From assembly GCA_031549535.1 (NCBI GenBank), contig JAVBPP010000052.1, positions 1-64,000 of the forward strand: DNA of 64,000 nucleotides, in the 5' to 3' direction. This document shows positions 51,680-59,561 of this stretch, piece by piece (within the stretch, counting starts at the first letter, position 1; each line of letters begins with the position of its first letter). The notes beneath the pieces are model-generated. The model saw only the letters and a program-made list of their open reading frames with translations. It did no database searches and was not told the origin of the DNA. This DNA comes from JAVBPP01 sp031549535. GTDB lineage: Bacteria > Bacillota > Clostridia > Oscillospirales > Acutalibacteraceae. The position numbers and the translations under genes are program-made.

Positions 51680-53371
51680 GTGGATGAATTGAACATTCGG
51701 GAAACGACAGAAAAGCTAAAGGGTATGCTACAAAAAACTAGGTCACATTGGTATACTCCTCCACAGGGCTATCAGGTCAGCTACAAGGAGTTTGCGGCGT
51801 TTGCCGTTGGCTCGGGCGGCTTATCGTTCCTCAGCATTCTGGTTACCTGGACAACGCTTGCCGCGAGCACACCGATGATTATTTCCTATTTTGAAGCGTC
51901 CCCCGGCATGATTTTTGCGCTGGGCTTTCTGGGCTCTGTTATTGCGTTGATTCGCGCACCGATTCTTTCCGCAATATTGGATAACAGCAATTCGAAAAAG
52001 GGTAAATTTAAGCCTTTTTTGCTCTGGACGGGGCTTCTCTCCGGCATTATTTTTTCCCTCATCCCCTATATTCCGCAAAGCTGGGTTGAAAAACCGCTGC
52101 TCACCATCTCCATCCCGGAGCTTTCTGTTTTCACGATTCCGGCCTCCGAAGTTACGTTAAGCCTTGGCCTGCTGGTTATGTTTCTGCTCCTGCAAATCGG
52201 TACTTTTTTCTACACCCTGTTATCACAATCCGTGGCCGGGATTGAGCAAACCATTTCTTCCGTTGCGCAAGAGCGCGCAAACATTGGTGCACTCAAGGGG
52301 CTGCTTTCCAACATCCCCGGTTCCCTGGTTAATATTGCGCTCCCTCTTGTTTCCGCCGCGTTCTTTGCGGTGGGGGAAGAGTCCGGGATGAACAACATCA
52401 TGCTTTACCGCATCTTCTTCCCCATATCCTTTTTCGGCGGCTTTTTTCTACTGCTTTTCTTGTACCGCGGCACAACGGAACGCGCCGTGCTGGGCCGCAA
52501 TTTTGTAAACCGGGTATCCTTCCGGGAAGGTGCAAAGGCGCTCTCCGGCAACAAGTATTTTTGGATTTTGGCCATTTTAAATGCTGCCTTGGCAGTGCGT
52601 GGCATGGCTAACATTTATCTTTGGACCTGTACCTACGCCATCGGCGGTTCCGCGGGCGACACCGCTGCCATGATTTGCAACATGGTGCTCAACAATGCGT
52701 TCATCCCCGGCATGGTGTTCGGCCCGCTGCTGGTGAAGCGCTTTGGGAAACGGAACACCATGCTTGTGGCAAACATCGGCGTTACAGCGATGGTGACGCT
52801 GCAATTGTTCCTGCTTGGCAGCCCCTATTTGATTTTGGGCGGCATCTTTTTTCAAAACCTGTTCAGCGGCGTTGGGTATATGTCCGCCATCATGGTTTCG
52901 GACGTGCTGGACTATCAGCAGTGGAAAACCGGCAAACGCCTGGAGGGCTTTTGGCAGAATTACAGCGCCTTCATTCTAACCATCACGGGCTTTTTCACCA
53001 GCATGCTCATGCCCATTGCGCTCTCGATTGCGGGCATTCACTTTGATGACAACATCAAAACAGCGCTGCAGGACGCCTCTTTGCGCAGCGGCGCGTTTTA
53101 TTGGATTACCGTTGTGGCGGCCATCGGCAGTGCGGCGGCCATGATTCCCATGTTTTTCTATGACTTAACAGAGAAAAAGCATGCGCAGTATGTATGTGCG
53201 CTGCGCCTGCGGGCTGCCTCGGAAAACCTGGATAACGGCTGCGCGGATGAGGAAGACGCCAAACAGTATGCCCGCATCGCCGCCCTGGCGCAGGAAAAAC
53301 AGGATGCCTTTTTGCTGGAAGAGCTGCAAAAACACGAGGAACTCGCGCAGTTTGCGGCAACAGCATTATAA
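51680..53371 (+). CDS. GPH-type MFS symporter near fucosidase
   Basis: 563 residues starting at GTG 51680. Twelve hydrophobic segments with a GPH/MFS_2-like layout; the loop APILSAILDNSNSKKGKFKPFLLWTGLLSG replaces the usual DxTRxxWGKxRP, and DVLDYQQWKTGKRLEGFW is the equivalent of the late D-x-x-DY motif. A charged C-terminal tail of about 75 residues is longer than in the tandem pair at 34-37 kb. Probably imports a fucosylated or other glycan cleaved by the divergent GH95 enzyme. The start codon has only a weak ribosome site. Confidence 0.82.
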   Translation: MDELNIRETTEKLKGMLQKTRSHWYTPPQGYQVSYKEFAAFAVGSGGLSFLSILVTWTTLAASTPMIISYFEASPGMIFALGFLGSVIALIRAPILSAILDNSNSKKGKFKPFLLWTGLLSGIIFSLIPYIPQSWVEKPLLTISIPELSVFTIPASEVTLSLGLLVMFLLLQIGTFFYTLLSQSVAGIEQTISSVAQERANIGALKGLLSNIPGSLVNIALPLVSAAFFAVGEESGMNNIMLYRIFFPISFFGGFFLLLFLYRGTTERAVLGRNFVNRVSFREGAKALSGNKYFWILAILNAALAVRGMANIYLWTCTYAIGGSAGDTAAMICNMVLNNAFIPGMVFGPLLVKRFGKRNTMLVANIGVTAMVTLQLFLLGSPYLILGGIFFQNLFSGVGYMSAIMVSDVLDYQQWKTGKRLEGFWQNYSAFILTITGFFTSMLMPIALSIAGIHFDDNIKTALQDASLRSGAFYWITVVAAIGSAAAMIPMFFYDLTEKKHAQYVCALRLRAASENLDNGCADEEDAKQYARIAALAQEKQDAFLLEELQKHEELAQFAATAL

Positions 53372-53383
53372 ACGGAGGATGCC

Positions 53384-54637
53384 ATGAGCAAGCATATTAT
53401 TGACGACGCCAAGCGCTGCCTGCAGTGTAAAAATCCGCTCTGCAGCACCGGCTGCCCGATTGGCACCCCCATTCGCGACGTCATCGCCCTATTGTTGGAT
53501 AACAAGCTTGCGGATGCCGGAAATATGTTGTTTGAAAACAACCCGCTTTCGTTGGTCTGCAGTCATATTTGCCACCAGGAAAACCAGTGCGAGGGGCACT
53601 GCGTTTTGGGGAAAAAGGGGATGCCCGTTTTTATCAGCGCGATTGAAAAATATATTTCGGACTTCTACTTGAACATTTACCACCCTATCCCATCCACCAA
53701 AGAAAACGGAAAAATTGCCATCATCGGCTCCGGACCTGCCGGTATTACGATTGCCTTTTTGCTGGCAAAGCGGAACTATGATGTAACGATTTTTGAGAGC
53801 TATGATTATGTCGGCGGTGTCCTGCGCTACGGCATTCCGGAGTTTCGCCTGCCCAAAACCGTGATTGACCGCCTGGTGGAAGTCCTCTACCAAAGCGGGG
53901 TCAAGATTCGCCCCAATACAGCAATCGGAACAAATCTTAGCGTTGACGATTTGTTCCGCGACGGTTTCCGCGCCGTTTTCATGGGCACGGGCGTTTGGCG
54001 CCCCCGTAAGTTAAACATCAAGGGCGAAAGCCTGGGGCAGGTGCACTACGCAATCGAATACTTGAAAAACCCAGATGTATACCGGCTTGGTGAGTCCTTA
54101 ACCATTATCGGCGCGGGGAATGTGGCCATTGACGTAGCACGTACCGCTGTGCGCCACGGCTGCAGGCAGGTGCAAGTGTTTTGCCACCTTGACGAATCCG
54201 GCATCACTGCCCGCGCGGGGGAAATTGAATACGCAAAAATTGACGGCGTAAAATTTGAACTGCTGCGCACAGCCCTGGAAATCACGGACGAGGGCGTAAT
54301 TTTCGCGGATTCTGAGCTCTATACCGATGAAAGCGGCAGGTTGCAGGCTCGCCCCGTTCCGGGCAGTGAAAAATTGGAGCCTTCCGATTCGGTCATCATT
54401 GCCATCAGCCAGGGGCCGCGCTCTGTCATCGTCTCCTCCACCACCGGAATTGAGGTGACCGCAGGCGGACTGGTTTCGGTGGATTATTTTGGCCACACAA
54501 CCCGGGAGGGTGTATTCGCCGGAGGCGATGTTGTGACCGGCGCGAAAACCGTAGTCGAGGCCGTGCAGGTCTCCCAGCGGGTGGCTGAGGCGATGGATGC
54601 CTATGTGCAGGCGCATTACCCGGCAAACGCGATATAG
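53384..54637 (+). CDS. GltD/NfnB-like NAD(P)-dependent flavin oxidoreductase
   Basis: 417 residues. N-terminal Fe-S domain with CLQCKNPLCSTGCPIGTPI and a second cysteine group (CSHICHQENQCEGHC), then FAD-binding GSGPAGITIAFLLAKRNYDVTIFE, LRYGIPEFRLP and NAD(P)-binding IGAGNVAIDVARTAVRHG, and a final GVFAGGDVVTGAKTVVEAVQ. Matches small subunits of glutamate synthase, NADPH-dependent ferredoxin:NADP reductase and sulfide dehydrogenase. No large subunit is next to it. It begins 12 bp after the symporter and is probably co-transcribed. Confidence 0.87.
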   Translation: MSKHIIDDAKRCLQCKNPLCSTGCPIGTPIRDVIALLLDNKLADAGNMLFENNPLSLVCSHICHQENQCEGHCVLGKKGMPVFISAIEKYISDFYLNIYHPIPSTKENGKIAIIGSGPAGITIAFLLAKRNYDVTIFESYDYVGGVLRYGIPEFRLPKTVIDRLVEVLYQSGVKIRPNTAIGTNLSVDDLFRDGFRAVFMGTGVWRPRKLNIKGESLGQVHYAIEYLKNPDVYRLGESLTIIGAGNVAIDVARTAVRHGCRQVQVFCHLDESGITARAGEIEYAKIDGVKFELLRTALEITDEGVIFADSELYTDESGRLQARPVPGSEKLEPSDSVIIAISQGPRSVIVSSTTGIEVTAGGLVSVDYFGHTTREGVFAGGDVVTGAKTVVEAVQVSQRVAEAMDAYVQAHYPANAI

Positions 54638-54649
54638 ACCAGAAACAAA

Positions 54650-54690
54650 CGCCCCCTGCGCATGCGCAGGGGGCGAGGTGTTATTTGCAC
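54650..54690. terminator. Bidirectional terminator between oxidoreductase and feoB
   Basis: A GC-rich palindrome (54650-54675, arms CGCCCCCTGC / GCAGGGGGCG) between convergent genes. T-rich sequence follows on both sides (GTTTGTTTC on the minus strand, GTTATTTG on the plus). It overlaps the feoB 3' end. Confidence 0.7.
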
Positions 54691-57071
54691 GTTTTCCGCC
54701 GCTCCGGGCGCAGCAGCAGAAACAGCATGCCCACGAGCAGGAGGGCGGCGGCCAACAGTCCGGCAATTTGCATGCCGCCGGTGAACAGTAAGCCAAACTG
54801 GTAAACCATCAGCGCCGCGGCGTAGGCGAGCAGGCACTGGTAGGCGATGGCGAAGGTTGTCCACTTCCAATTGTTCATCTCGCGCCGGATTGCGCCTATT
54901 GCGGCGAAGCAGGGGGCGCAAAGCAGGTTAAATGTAAGGAAAGAATAGGCGGCGAGCGGGGAGAAGGCGGCGCGCATGTTGCTCCAGATTTGCCAGCCGT
55001 TTTCCGCCACCTCGTCAAAGCCGCCGAACAACACACCAAAGGTACCTACCACGTTTTCCTTGGCAATCAAGCCGGTTATGGAGGCGACAGCCCCCTGCCA
55101 GTGTCCCCAGCCGAGCGGGGCAAATATCCAGGAAATCGCGCTCCCGAGGGTGGCTAAAATACTGTCGTTCATGTCTACCATGCCGAAGGAACCTTCCGCC
55201 CAGCCGAAGTTGGAGCTAAACCAAACAAACACAGTGGCCAGCAGGATGATGCTGCCCGCTTTTTTGATGAAGGACCAGCCGCGTTCCCACATGGAGCGCA
55301 GCAGCCCGCTGAGAGTGGGCAGGTGATAGGCAGGCAGCTCCATCACAAAGGGAGCCGGATCCCCCGCGAACAGACGTGTTTTTTTTAAAGCAATGCCCGA
55401 AAAAATGATGGCAAAAATACCAATGAAGTATGCGCTGGGTGCCACCCAGGAAGCACCGCCGAACATGGCACCCGCAATCAGCGCGATAATGGGCAGCTTT
55501 GCGCCGCAGGGGATGAATGTGGTTGTCATAATCGTCATTTTGCGGTCGCGGTCATGTTCAATCGTGCGGGAGGCCATAATACCGGGCACACCGCAGCCGG
55601 TGCCGATGAGCATGGGAATAAAGGACTTGCCGGACAAGCCGAATTTGCGAAAGATTCGATCCATCACAAAGGCCACGCGCGCCATATAACCGCAGCCCTC
55701 TAAAAACGCAAGCAGCAAAAATAGAATCAGCATCTGTGGCACAAAGCCCAGCACAGCGCCCACGCCGGCAACAATGCCGTTCATAATTAACCCGTTCAGC
55801 CAATCGGCGGTCTCAACGCTCTCCAGCCAGCCGCCCAAAACAGCGGGTATGCCGGGGATCCATACCCCGTATTCCGCCGGGTTCGGCTCCGCCAGCGCGG
55901 CGGCCTGCTGATAATCTGCGAAAGCAACGGGAATTTCTTTCTCCACAGAACCGTTTTCGTCATAGATACGAGCGGTGGCAGTGAGGGCTGTGGCTGTTTC
56001 CGACTCCAGCTCTGCCTCCTCCGCCGCGGCTTCAAAGGCCTCCATAACGGCGGCGGGCTCGGCATAGTCTTCCTCTGCCTGAGCAAATGCACTGCTGCCG
56101 ATGCCAAGCAGGTGCCAGCCATCGCCAAAAACGCCGTCGTTCGCCCAATCCGTCGCCACCGTGCCGACGGTGGAAACGGAGATATAGTAGACCAGGAACA
56201 TCACAAGCGCAAAAATAGGCAGAGCCGCAAAACGGTTGGTAACCACGCGGTCAATTTTATCGGAGTTGGAAAGCCTGCTTGCATCCTGCCTCTTATAGCA
56301 GCCTTTTAGGATGGCGGAAATGTAAAGATAGCGCTCGTTGGTTATGATGCTCTCCGCGTCGTCATCCAGCTCCTGTTCCGCCGCTGCAATGTCTTGCTCG
56401 ATATGCGCAAGAACAGCGGCATCCGGCTTGAGCCGCGTGAGCACCTTCTCATCGCGCTCAAACAGCTTAATGGCGAACCAGCGTTGCTGCTCGGCGGGCA
56501 TATTATGTACGGCGGCCTCCTCAATATGTGCAAGGGCATGTTCCACTGCACCGGAAAAGCTGTGCATCGGCACAGTTTTCGTGCGCCCTGCCGCCCCAAT
56601 AGCGGCCTGCACCGCCTGTTGAATGCCGTTACCCTTTAGGGCAGAAATTTCCACAACCTCACAGCCCAGCTCGCGGGAAAGCGCTTCTATTTGCAGTTTG
56701 TCACCGCTTTTATGCACCAAATCCATCATATTTATTGCAACCACCACAGGGATACCAAGTTCCGTGAGCTGGGTGGTGAGGTAAAGGTTGCGTTCCAGGT
56801 TGGTGCCATCCACAATGTTTAAAATAGCATCGGGACGTTCCTCAATCAAATAATTGCGCGCCACAACCTCCTCCAGCGTGTAGGGGGAGAGGGAGTAAAT
56901 GCCCGGGAGGTCTGTAATTATAACATCCTTTTGGCCCTTTAATTTGCCTTCCTTCTTTTCCACCGTAACGCCGGGCCAGTTTCCGACAAACTGGTTGGAG
57001 CCGGTTAAGGCGTTGAATAAGGTTGTTTTGCCGCTGTTTGGGTTCCCTGCTAAAGCAATGCGTGTGCCCAT
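54681..57071 (-). CDS. feoB: Ferrous iron transport protein B (FeoB), copy 1
   Basis: 796 residues from ATG 57071 (GAAAGGA upstream; gives MGTRIALAGNPNSGKTT, like copy 2); an ATG at 57092 lies nearer the operator. G domain: GNPNSGKTTLFNALTGSNQFVGNWPGVTVEKKEG, DLPGIYSLSPY, NMMD; then a helical GDI domain, and Gate membrane regions with VAFVMDRIFRKFGLSGKSFIPMLIGTGCGVPGIMASRT. Between the first two membrane helices there is an acidic Ala/Glu-rich insertion of about 90 residues (AEEDYAEPAAVMEAFEAAAEE...). Imports Fe2+. Third gene of a feoA-feoA-feoB operon. Confidence 0.95.
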   Translation of the reverse strand: MGTRIALAGNPNSGKTTLFNALTGSNQFVGNWPGVTVEKKEGKLKGQKDVIITDLPGIYSLSPYTLEEVVARNYLIEERPDAILNIVDGTNLERNLYLTTQLTELGIPVVVAINMMDLVHKSGDKLQIEALSRELGCEVVEISALKGNGIQQAVQAAIGAAGRTKTVPMHSFSGAVEHALAHIEEAAVHNMPAEQQRWFAIKLFERDEKVLTRLKPDAAVLAHIEQDIAAAEQELDDDAESIITNERYLYISAILKGCYKRQDASRLSNSDKIDRVVTNRFAALPIFALVMFLVYYISVSTVGTVATDWANDGVFGDGWHLLGIGSSAFAQAEEDYAEPAAVMEAFEAAAEEAELESETATALTATARIYDENGSVEKEIPVAFADYQQAAALAEPNPAEYGVWIPGIPAVLGGWLESVETADWLNGLIMNGIVAGVGAVLGFVPQMLILFLLLAFLEGCGYMARVAFVMDRIFRKFGLSGKSFIPMLIGTGCGVPGIMASRTIEHDRDRKMTIMTTTFIPCGAKLPIIALIAGAMFGGASWVAPSAYFIGIFAIIFSGIALKKTRLFAGDPAPFVMELPAYHLPTLSGLLRSMWERGWSFIKKAGSIILLATVFVWFSSNFGWAEGSFGMVDMNDSILATLGSAISWIFAPLGWGHWQGAVASITGLIAKENVVGTFGVLFGGFDEVAENGWQIWSNMRAAFSPLAAYSFLTFNLLCAPCFAAIGAIRREMNNWKWTTFAIAYQCLLAYAAALMVYQFGLLFTGGMQIAGLLAAALLLVGMLFLLLRPERRKTCK

Positions 57072-57095
57072 GCTGTATCCGTCCTTTCCCATATA

Positions 57096-57115
57096 GAGTT
57101 AGCAAACGCTAACTC
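57096..57115. promoter_or_regulatory. feo palindrome, site A (between feoA and feoB)
   Basis: GAGTTAGC-AAAC-GCTAACTC, a perfect 8+4+8 palindrome in the 64-bp feoA-feoB gap. Same core (GTTAGC-N4-GCTAAC) as the sites at 57611, 57645 and 63021, so it is probably bound by one metalloregulator. Its intra-operon position suggests either a second promoter or a roadblock. Confidence 0.7.
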
Positions 57116-57135
57116 TTCGTGAAATGAAATTGCCA

Positions 57136-57357
57136 TCACACAATCTCAATCAACTCCGCATCCGCCTTGCGCAGCGAAAGCTCATACCCGCGCACATTGA
57201 CCTCCAACGGGTCACCCAATGGCGCAAGCTTACGAATAAAAATCTGTGTGCCCCTGGTAATGCCCATGTCCATAATCCTGCGTTTCACCGCGCCCTCGCC
57301 GTAAAGTTTTTTCACCACAAGCGTTTGCCCGACCTTTGCGTCTTTCAATGTTTTCAT
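57136..57357 (-). CDS. feoA: FeoA-domain protein (73 aa)
   Basis: SH3-like FeoA: AKVGQTLVVKKLYGEGAVKRRIMDMGITRGTQIFIRKLAPLGDPLEVNVRGYELSLRKADAELIEI. Cytoplasmic partner of FeoB. Very similar to the product at 63055-63285 (shared APLGDPLE-NVRGYELSLRK), less to the preceding feoA. Lies 16 bp after that gene. Confidence 0.93.
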   Translation of the reverse strand: MKTLKDAKVGQTLVVKKLYGEGAVKRRIMDMGITRGTQIFIRKLAPLGDPLEVNVRGYELSLRKADAELIEIV

Positions 57358-57373
57358 TGCGCTTTTCCCTTCA

Positions 57374-57586
57374 TTAAATCATGATTTTACTGGCCATATC
57401 GCGCCCAAGCGCAATGCGGCTTTCTTTGACATTGACTATGATGTTCCCAGCTGCACTGGAGATAAGCGTAACCGTGCTGCCTGCAACAAAGCCAAGATTC
57501 TCCAAGTGTTTCCGTAGCTCCGGTTTTCCGCCGACTTTTTTAATGGTATTCTCTTCGCCCACCACGGCAAATAGTAACGGCATCAT
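57374..57586 (-). CDS. feoA: FeoA-domain protein, first gene of feo operon 1 (70 aa)
   Basis: 70 residues from ATG 57586 (AGGAAGGA upstream; the next codon is also ATG). MMPLLFAVVGEENTIKKVGG...LRKHLENLGFVAGSTVTLISSAAGNIIVNVKESRIALGRDMASKIMI is a divergent FeoA-type SH3 fold. Many Clostridia have two different feoA genes before feoB; their division of labour is not known to me. Two operator copies and a good promoter lie upstream. Confidence 0.88.
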   Translation of the reverse strand: MMPLLFAVVGEENTIKKVGGKPELRKHLENLGFVAGSTVTLISSAAGNIIVNVKESRIALGRDMASKIMI

Positions 57587-57608
57587 AGGCGTCCTTCCTG
57601 TTCTCCGT

Positions 57609-57628
57609 GAGTTAGCAATCACTAACTC
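57609..57628. promoter_or_regulatory. feo palindrome, site B (leader of operon 1)
   Basis: GAGTTAG-CAATCA-CTAACTC; core GTTAGC-AATC-ACTAAC differs from the consensus by one base. Lies between the promoter and the feoA start. Confidence 0.65.
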
Positions 57629-57641
57629 GCAGACTTACGAA

Positions 57642-57663
57642 TTGGTTAGCAGAAGCTAACCAA
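57642..57663. promoter_or_regulatory. feo palindrome, site C (over transcription start of operon 1)
   Basis: TTGGTTAGC-AGAA-GCTAACCAA, perfect 9+4+9 palindrome just downstream of the -10 box (57668-57673), where bound repressor would block initiation. Confidence 0.75.
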
Positions 57664-57667
57664 CAAT

Positions 57668-57696
57668 AGAATAACAAATGCTGCAAATTTTGTCAA
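57668..57696 (-). promoter_or_regulatory. Sigma-A promoter of feo operon 1
   Basis: Minus strand TTGACA-N17-TATTCT, followed by operator sites C and B before feoA. Confidence 0.75.
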
Positions 57697-57721
57697 TAAA
57701 AAGTTGTGGTTATACCAAAAT

Positions 57722-57766
57722 AAAAAACGGCGGAGAGACTGTGACGCTACTCTCCGCCGTTTTTCT
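57722..57766. terminator. Terminator of HydABC operon
   Basis: 14-bp stem AAAAACGGCGGAGA / TCTCCGCCGTTTTT (57723-57736 / 57751-57764). On the minus strand it follows the hydA stop and is followed by T6-A-T4. It separates the hydrogenase operon from feo operon 1 on the same strand. Confidence 0.88.
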
Positions 57767-57772
57767 GTTTTG

Positions 57773-59518
57773 TTATTGATATTTCGGGCGTTTGCCATAC
57801 ATGGTGTGCAGCACCTCGTGCGCCTTGTGGCTGCCGGGTTTGCCGAGGAATTCGGCATAAACGGTTTTGATTGCCTCAGTTTCGTGGGATTTGCGCACCG
57901 GAAGGTTTTCATCCCCCGTATACAGCGCCTGGCCGCGAATACCGCGCAGGTCAATGAAGTTGCGCACAACCGCGTGTTGAATTGGCTGGCCGCCGCCGTT
58001 GACACAGCCGCCGGGGCAGGCCATGATTTCAATAAAGTGATAGTTCGCCGTGCCGTTCTTTACGCGCTCCATCACCTCATGCGCGTTGGAAAGCCCGCTC
58101 GCCACACAGACGTTAACATCCATGCCGTTGATGTTGTAGGTGGCTTCTTTGATGCCCTTGGTGCCGCGCACCTCTGTGAAATCCACCTTATCCAGCGGTT
58201 TGCCCGTCAAGGTTTCTACAGCCGTGCGCAGGGCGGCTTCCATAACGCCGCCGGTGGCACCAAAGATGAGTCCCGCGCCGGAGGCTTCGCCCAGCGGGTT
58301 GTCAAACTCCTCGTCCGGCAGCTTCGGGAAGAAAATGCCGGCGCTTTCTATCATGCGCGCAAGCTCACGCGTGGTCAGCGCAATGTCCACATCGGCCATG
58401 CCCGCCGCCGCCTGGTAATCACGCTTTGCCTCAAACTTTTTCGCAGTGCAGGGCATGATGCCCACAACCACAATTTTTTCGGGGTCAATGTTGTTTTTCT
58501 TGGCGTACCAGGTTTTCATCATCGCGCCGAACATCTGCTGCGGGGATTTGCAGCTGGAAAGATGAGGCAGCAACTCGGGGTAATAGTGCTCACAGTATTT
58601 TACCCAACCCGGGGAGCAGGAGGTAATCATCGGCAGAACACCGCCGTCCTTCACGCGCTCCACAAACTCATTGGCCTCTTCCACAATGGTGAGGTCGGCC
58701 GCAAAGTCGGTGTCAAACACCTTGTCAAAACCGAGGCGGCGCAGCGCGGCAACCATTTTGCCCTGCACGTTGGTGCCAAGGTGCATGCCAAAGCATTCGC
58801 CCAAGGTTACGCGGATAGAGGGCGCGGTGTTGACGATAACAAATTTATCCGGGTCGTTAATGGCGGCAAGTGCTTTGTCGGTGTCATCTTTTTCCAAAAG
58901 GGCTCCGGTGGGGCAGTTGACAACGCATTGGCCGCAGGAAACGCAGGAGACATCCGCCAAATCTTTGTCAAACGCGGAGCCAATGTGCGTATCAAAGCCG
59001 CGGGCGTTTGCGCCGATAACGGAAACGTGCTGGTCGTTACAGGCGGCAATGCAGCGGCGGCAGAGGATGCACTTGTTGTTGTTGCGAATCATGTGGGCGG
59101 CGGAGTCGTCAAACTCATAATGCGGGTTTTCGCCCTCAAAATAGGTTTCATCATCTACGCCGAATTCTTTACACAGCTGCTGCAGCTCGCAATTGCCGCT
59201 GCGTGTGCAGGAAAGGCAGTGGCGCTCGTGCGTGGAGAGAATCAGCTCCAGCGTCAGCTTGCGGGATTTACGCACCTTGGCAGTGTTGGTGAACACCTCC
59301 ATGCCCTGCGCAATCGGAAACACGCAGGCTGTCACAAGGGAGCGCGCTCCCTTCACTTCCACCATACAAATACGGCAGGCGCCGATTTCGTTAATTTTTT
59401 TCAAGTAGCAAAGGGTGGGGATTTCAATCCCCGCAAGGCGTGCGGCTTCCAGAATAGTGGAGCCGGCCGGAGCCTGAATTGCAACGTTGTTTATTTTTAA
59501 ATTGACAAGATTGTCCAT
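57773..59518 (-). CDS. hydA: NAD(P)H/ferredoxin-linked [FeFe]-hydrogenase catalytic subunit HydA
   Basis: 581 residues from ATG 59518 (AGGAGG upstream, spacing 10; longer frame rejected). Domains: 2Fe-2S (C37, C48, C51, C65), His-Cys 4Fe-4S (HERHCLSCTRSGNC), two 4Fe-4S motifs (CILCRRCIAAC, CVSCGQCVVNCP), then the H-cluster domain with TSCSPGWVKYCE, MPCTAKKFEAKRD and MACPGGCVNGGGQP, and the small-subunit-like tail (HAVVRNFIDLRGIRGQALY, HTMYGKRPKYQ). L1 has TSCSP instead of TSCCP, which I recall as common in multimeric NAD-linked enzymes. Last gene of a hydC-GHKL-ferredoxin-hydB-hydA operon; very likely the electron-bifurcating type. Confidence 0.95.
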   Translation of the reverse strand: MDNLVNLKINNVAIQAPAGSTILEAARLAGIEIPTLCYLKKINEIGACRICMVEVKGARSLVTACVFPIAQGMEVFTNTAKVRKSRKLTLELILSTHERHCLSCTRSGNCELQQLCKEFGVDDETYFEGENPHYEFDDSAAHMIRNNNKCILCRRCIAACNDQHVSVIGANARGFDTHIGSAFDKDLADVSCVSCGQCVVNCPTGALLEKDDTDKALAAINDPDKFVIVNTAPSIRVTLGECFGMHLGTNVQGKMVAALRRLGFDKVFDTDFAADLTIVEEANEFVERVKDGGVLPMITSCSPGWVKYCEHYYPELLPHLSSCKSPQQMFGAMMKTWYAKKNNIDPEKIVVVGIMPCTAKKFEAKRDYQAAAGMADVDIALTTRELARMIESAGIFFPKLPDEEFDNPLGEASGAGLIFGATGGVMEAALRTAVETLTGKPLDKVDFTEVRGTKGIKEATYNINGMDVNVCVASGLSNAHEVMERVKNGTANYHFIEIMACPGGCVNGGGQPIQHAVVRNFIDLRGIRGQALYTGDENLPVRKSHETEAIKTVYAEFLGKPGSHKAHEVLHTMYGKRPKYQ

Positions 59519-59561
59519 ATGGTATGAACCTCCTATTGTTGTAGGCAGCAGGTGAATGATA

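Noticed and set aside
57704..59500. A 598-codon + strand open frame opposite hydA
   Set aside because: It is antisense to a clear hydrogenase gene, has no domain motifs, and its Gly/Ala/His/Val-rich translation is typical of the opposite strand of a GC-rich gene.
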